A stretch of DNA of 64,000 nucleotides from Pratylenchus scribneri (Eukaryota > Nematoda > Chromadorea > Rhabditida > Pratylenchidae): NCBI GenBank assembly GCA_030063045.1, contig JAQSEB010000037.1, forward strand, positions 1,302,001-1,366,000. Direction: 5' to 3'. A program made the translations under genes and the position numbers. The first letter of the stretch is position 1; each line of letters begins with the position of its first letter. Under the pieces are notes generated by a model. The model made no database searches. It was not told the origin of the DNA and saw only the letters and a program-made list of their open reading frames with translations. Shown here in pieces: positions 63,855 through 64,000 of the stretch.

Positions 63855-64000
63855 TAAATAATTCCGCCTATTCTGATTTTTAATTCCGCCTGTTCTGATT
63901 TTTAATTCCGCCTGGAAAGAATAATCTGTTCTGATTTTTAAATCCGCCTGGTTAGAATAATTCCGCCTGTTCTGATTTTTAATAATTCCGCCTGGTTAGA
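63855..64000. repeat. satellite D: AATTCCGCCTGTTCTGATTTTT / AATTCCGCCTGGTTAGAAT mixed units, about 6 copies to window end
   Basis: Two linker types alternate around the AATTCCGCCTG core (TTCTGATTTTT and GTTAGA or GAAAGA). It begins about 60 bp into intron 6 of SLC17 copy B and runs off the window. Confidence 0.9.

Larger units (their letters stand above)
61960..64000 (+). pseudogene. SLC17-type transporter, copy B, frameshifted and cut by window end
   Basis: Exons 61960-62161, 62213-62330, 62377-62590, 62636-62784, 62827-63037 and 63642-63793 correspond one-to-one with copy A exons 1-6; exons 2, 3 and 4 have identical lengths (118, 214, 149 nt). Wording is close (LRWLILGISLIAFTLIYAN; RIVQGTLYPVE; SSPAEHPWISPEELNLI). 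Exon 6 is 152 nt against 153 in copy A: a base is lost within GAACGAATCGGATT (copy A GAACGCATTCGGATT), and a TAA follows at 63786-63788, truncating the protein to about 346 residues with half the second membrane bundle missing. Exons 7-8 would lie beyond the window. Everything else is open, so the lesion may be recent or an assembly error. Exon 1 has 12 extra bases at its start (MPNSWNFN). Intron 5 is 604 nt with nested repeats; intron 6 starts with satellite D. Confidence 0.75.

Overview
ORGANISM. The window is nuclear DNA from a nematode. It is very AT-rich and has many short introns (about 42-60 nt). It carries a five-exon cuticle-collagen gene (47072-49278), cathepsin B-like proteases, SLC17 and SLC22 transporters, and an 18-base match to the spliced-leader SL1 core (18481-18498, minus). 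Base composition and gene types resemble tylenchine plant-parasitic nematodes such as root-knot species, but that genus-level guess is inference. Most genes are on the minus strand. I joined exons by hand and checked that reading phases agree at every junction given.

LAYOUT. 1-1486: 3' end of a Ty3/gypsy-like LTR retroelement (integrase plus an unusual membrane-spanning tail, then a polypurine tract). 2407-5937: intronless UPF1-like helicase, plus strand. 7790-16085: a tandem pair of orphan secreted-protein genes; the larger has a 47-copy 24-bp satellite in an intron. 17021-22049: an intact multi-exon gene with the DDX3/Vasa DEAD-box fold whose catalytic motifs are nearly all lost. 22869-23240: small F-box-like ORF. 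24158-37760: an 11-exon SLC22-type transporter (554 aa) stretched by a 1.7-kb satellite-filled intron and an 8.6-kb intron. The larger intron is almost wholly an insertion with 12-bp terminal inverted repeats. It carries a 148-bp satellite with an 8-mer higher-order repeat, a 79-bp array, a 228-bp foldback and an unannotated nested gene. 40636-41351: small Cys-rich secreted protein. 42312-45506 and 53166-56108: two cathepsin B-like paralogues (389 and 375 aa) flanking the collagen gene and an arginine-kinase pseudogene (50882-51658). 56627-64000: two SLC17-like transporters head to head as an inverted duplication, the right one frameshifted.

MAIN THEMES. (1) Introns are hosts for repeats. The SLC17 pair shows it directly: intron 4 is 42 nt in one copy and 556 nt, with a satellite, in the other; intron 5 is 43 nt in one and 604 nt, with nested elements, in the other. 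(2) Four satellite arrays share the core AATTCCGCCTG but have different linkers; three lie in transporter introns. (3) A dispersed foldback family carries the core CATCGAGACGCGTCGAT. (4) GC-AG introns occur at least four times. (5) A DEAD-box protein without its catalytic motifs keeps an open exon structure, which suggests a non-enzymatic role.

The genes do not form one pathway. The proteases, the small secreted protein and the orphan family are all predicted to enter the secretory route, the SLC17/SLC22 proteins are membrane transporters, and the rest are structural or RNA-related.
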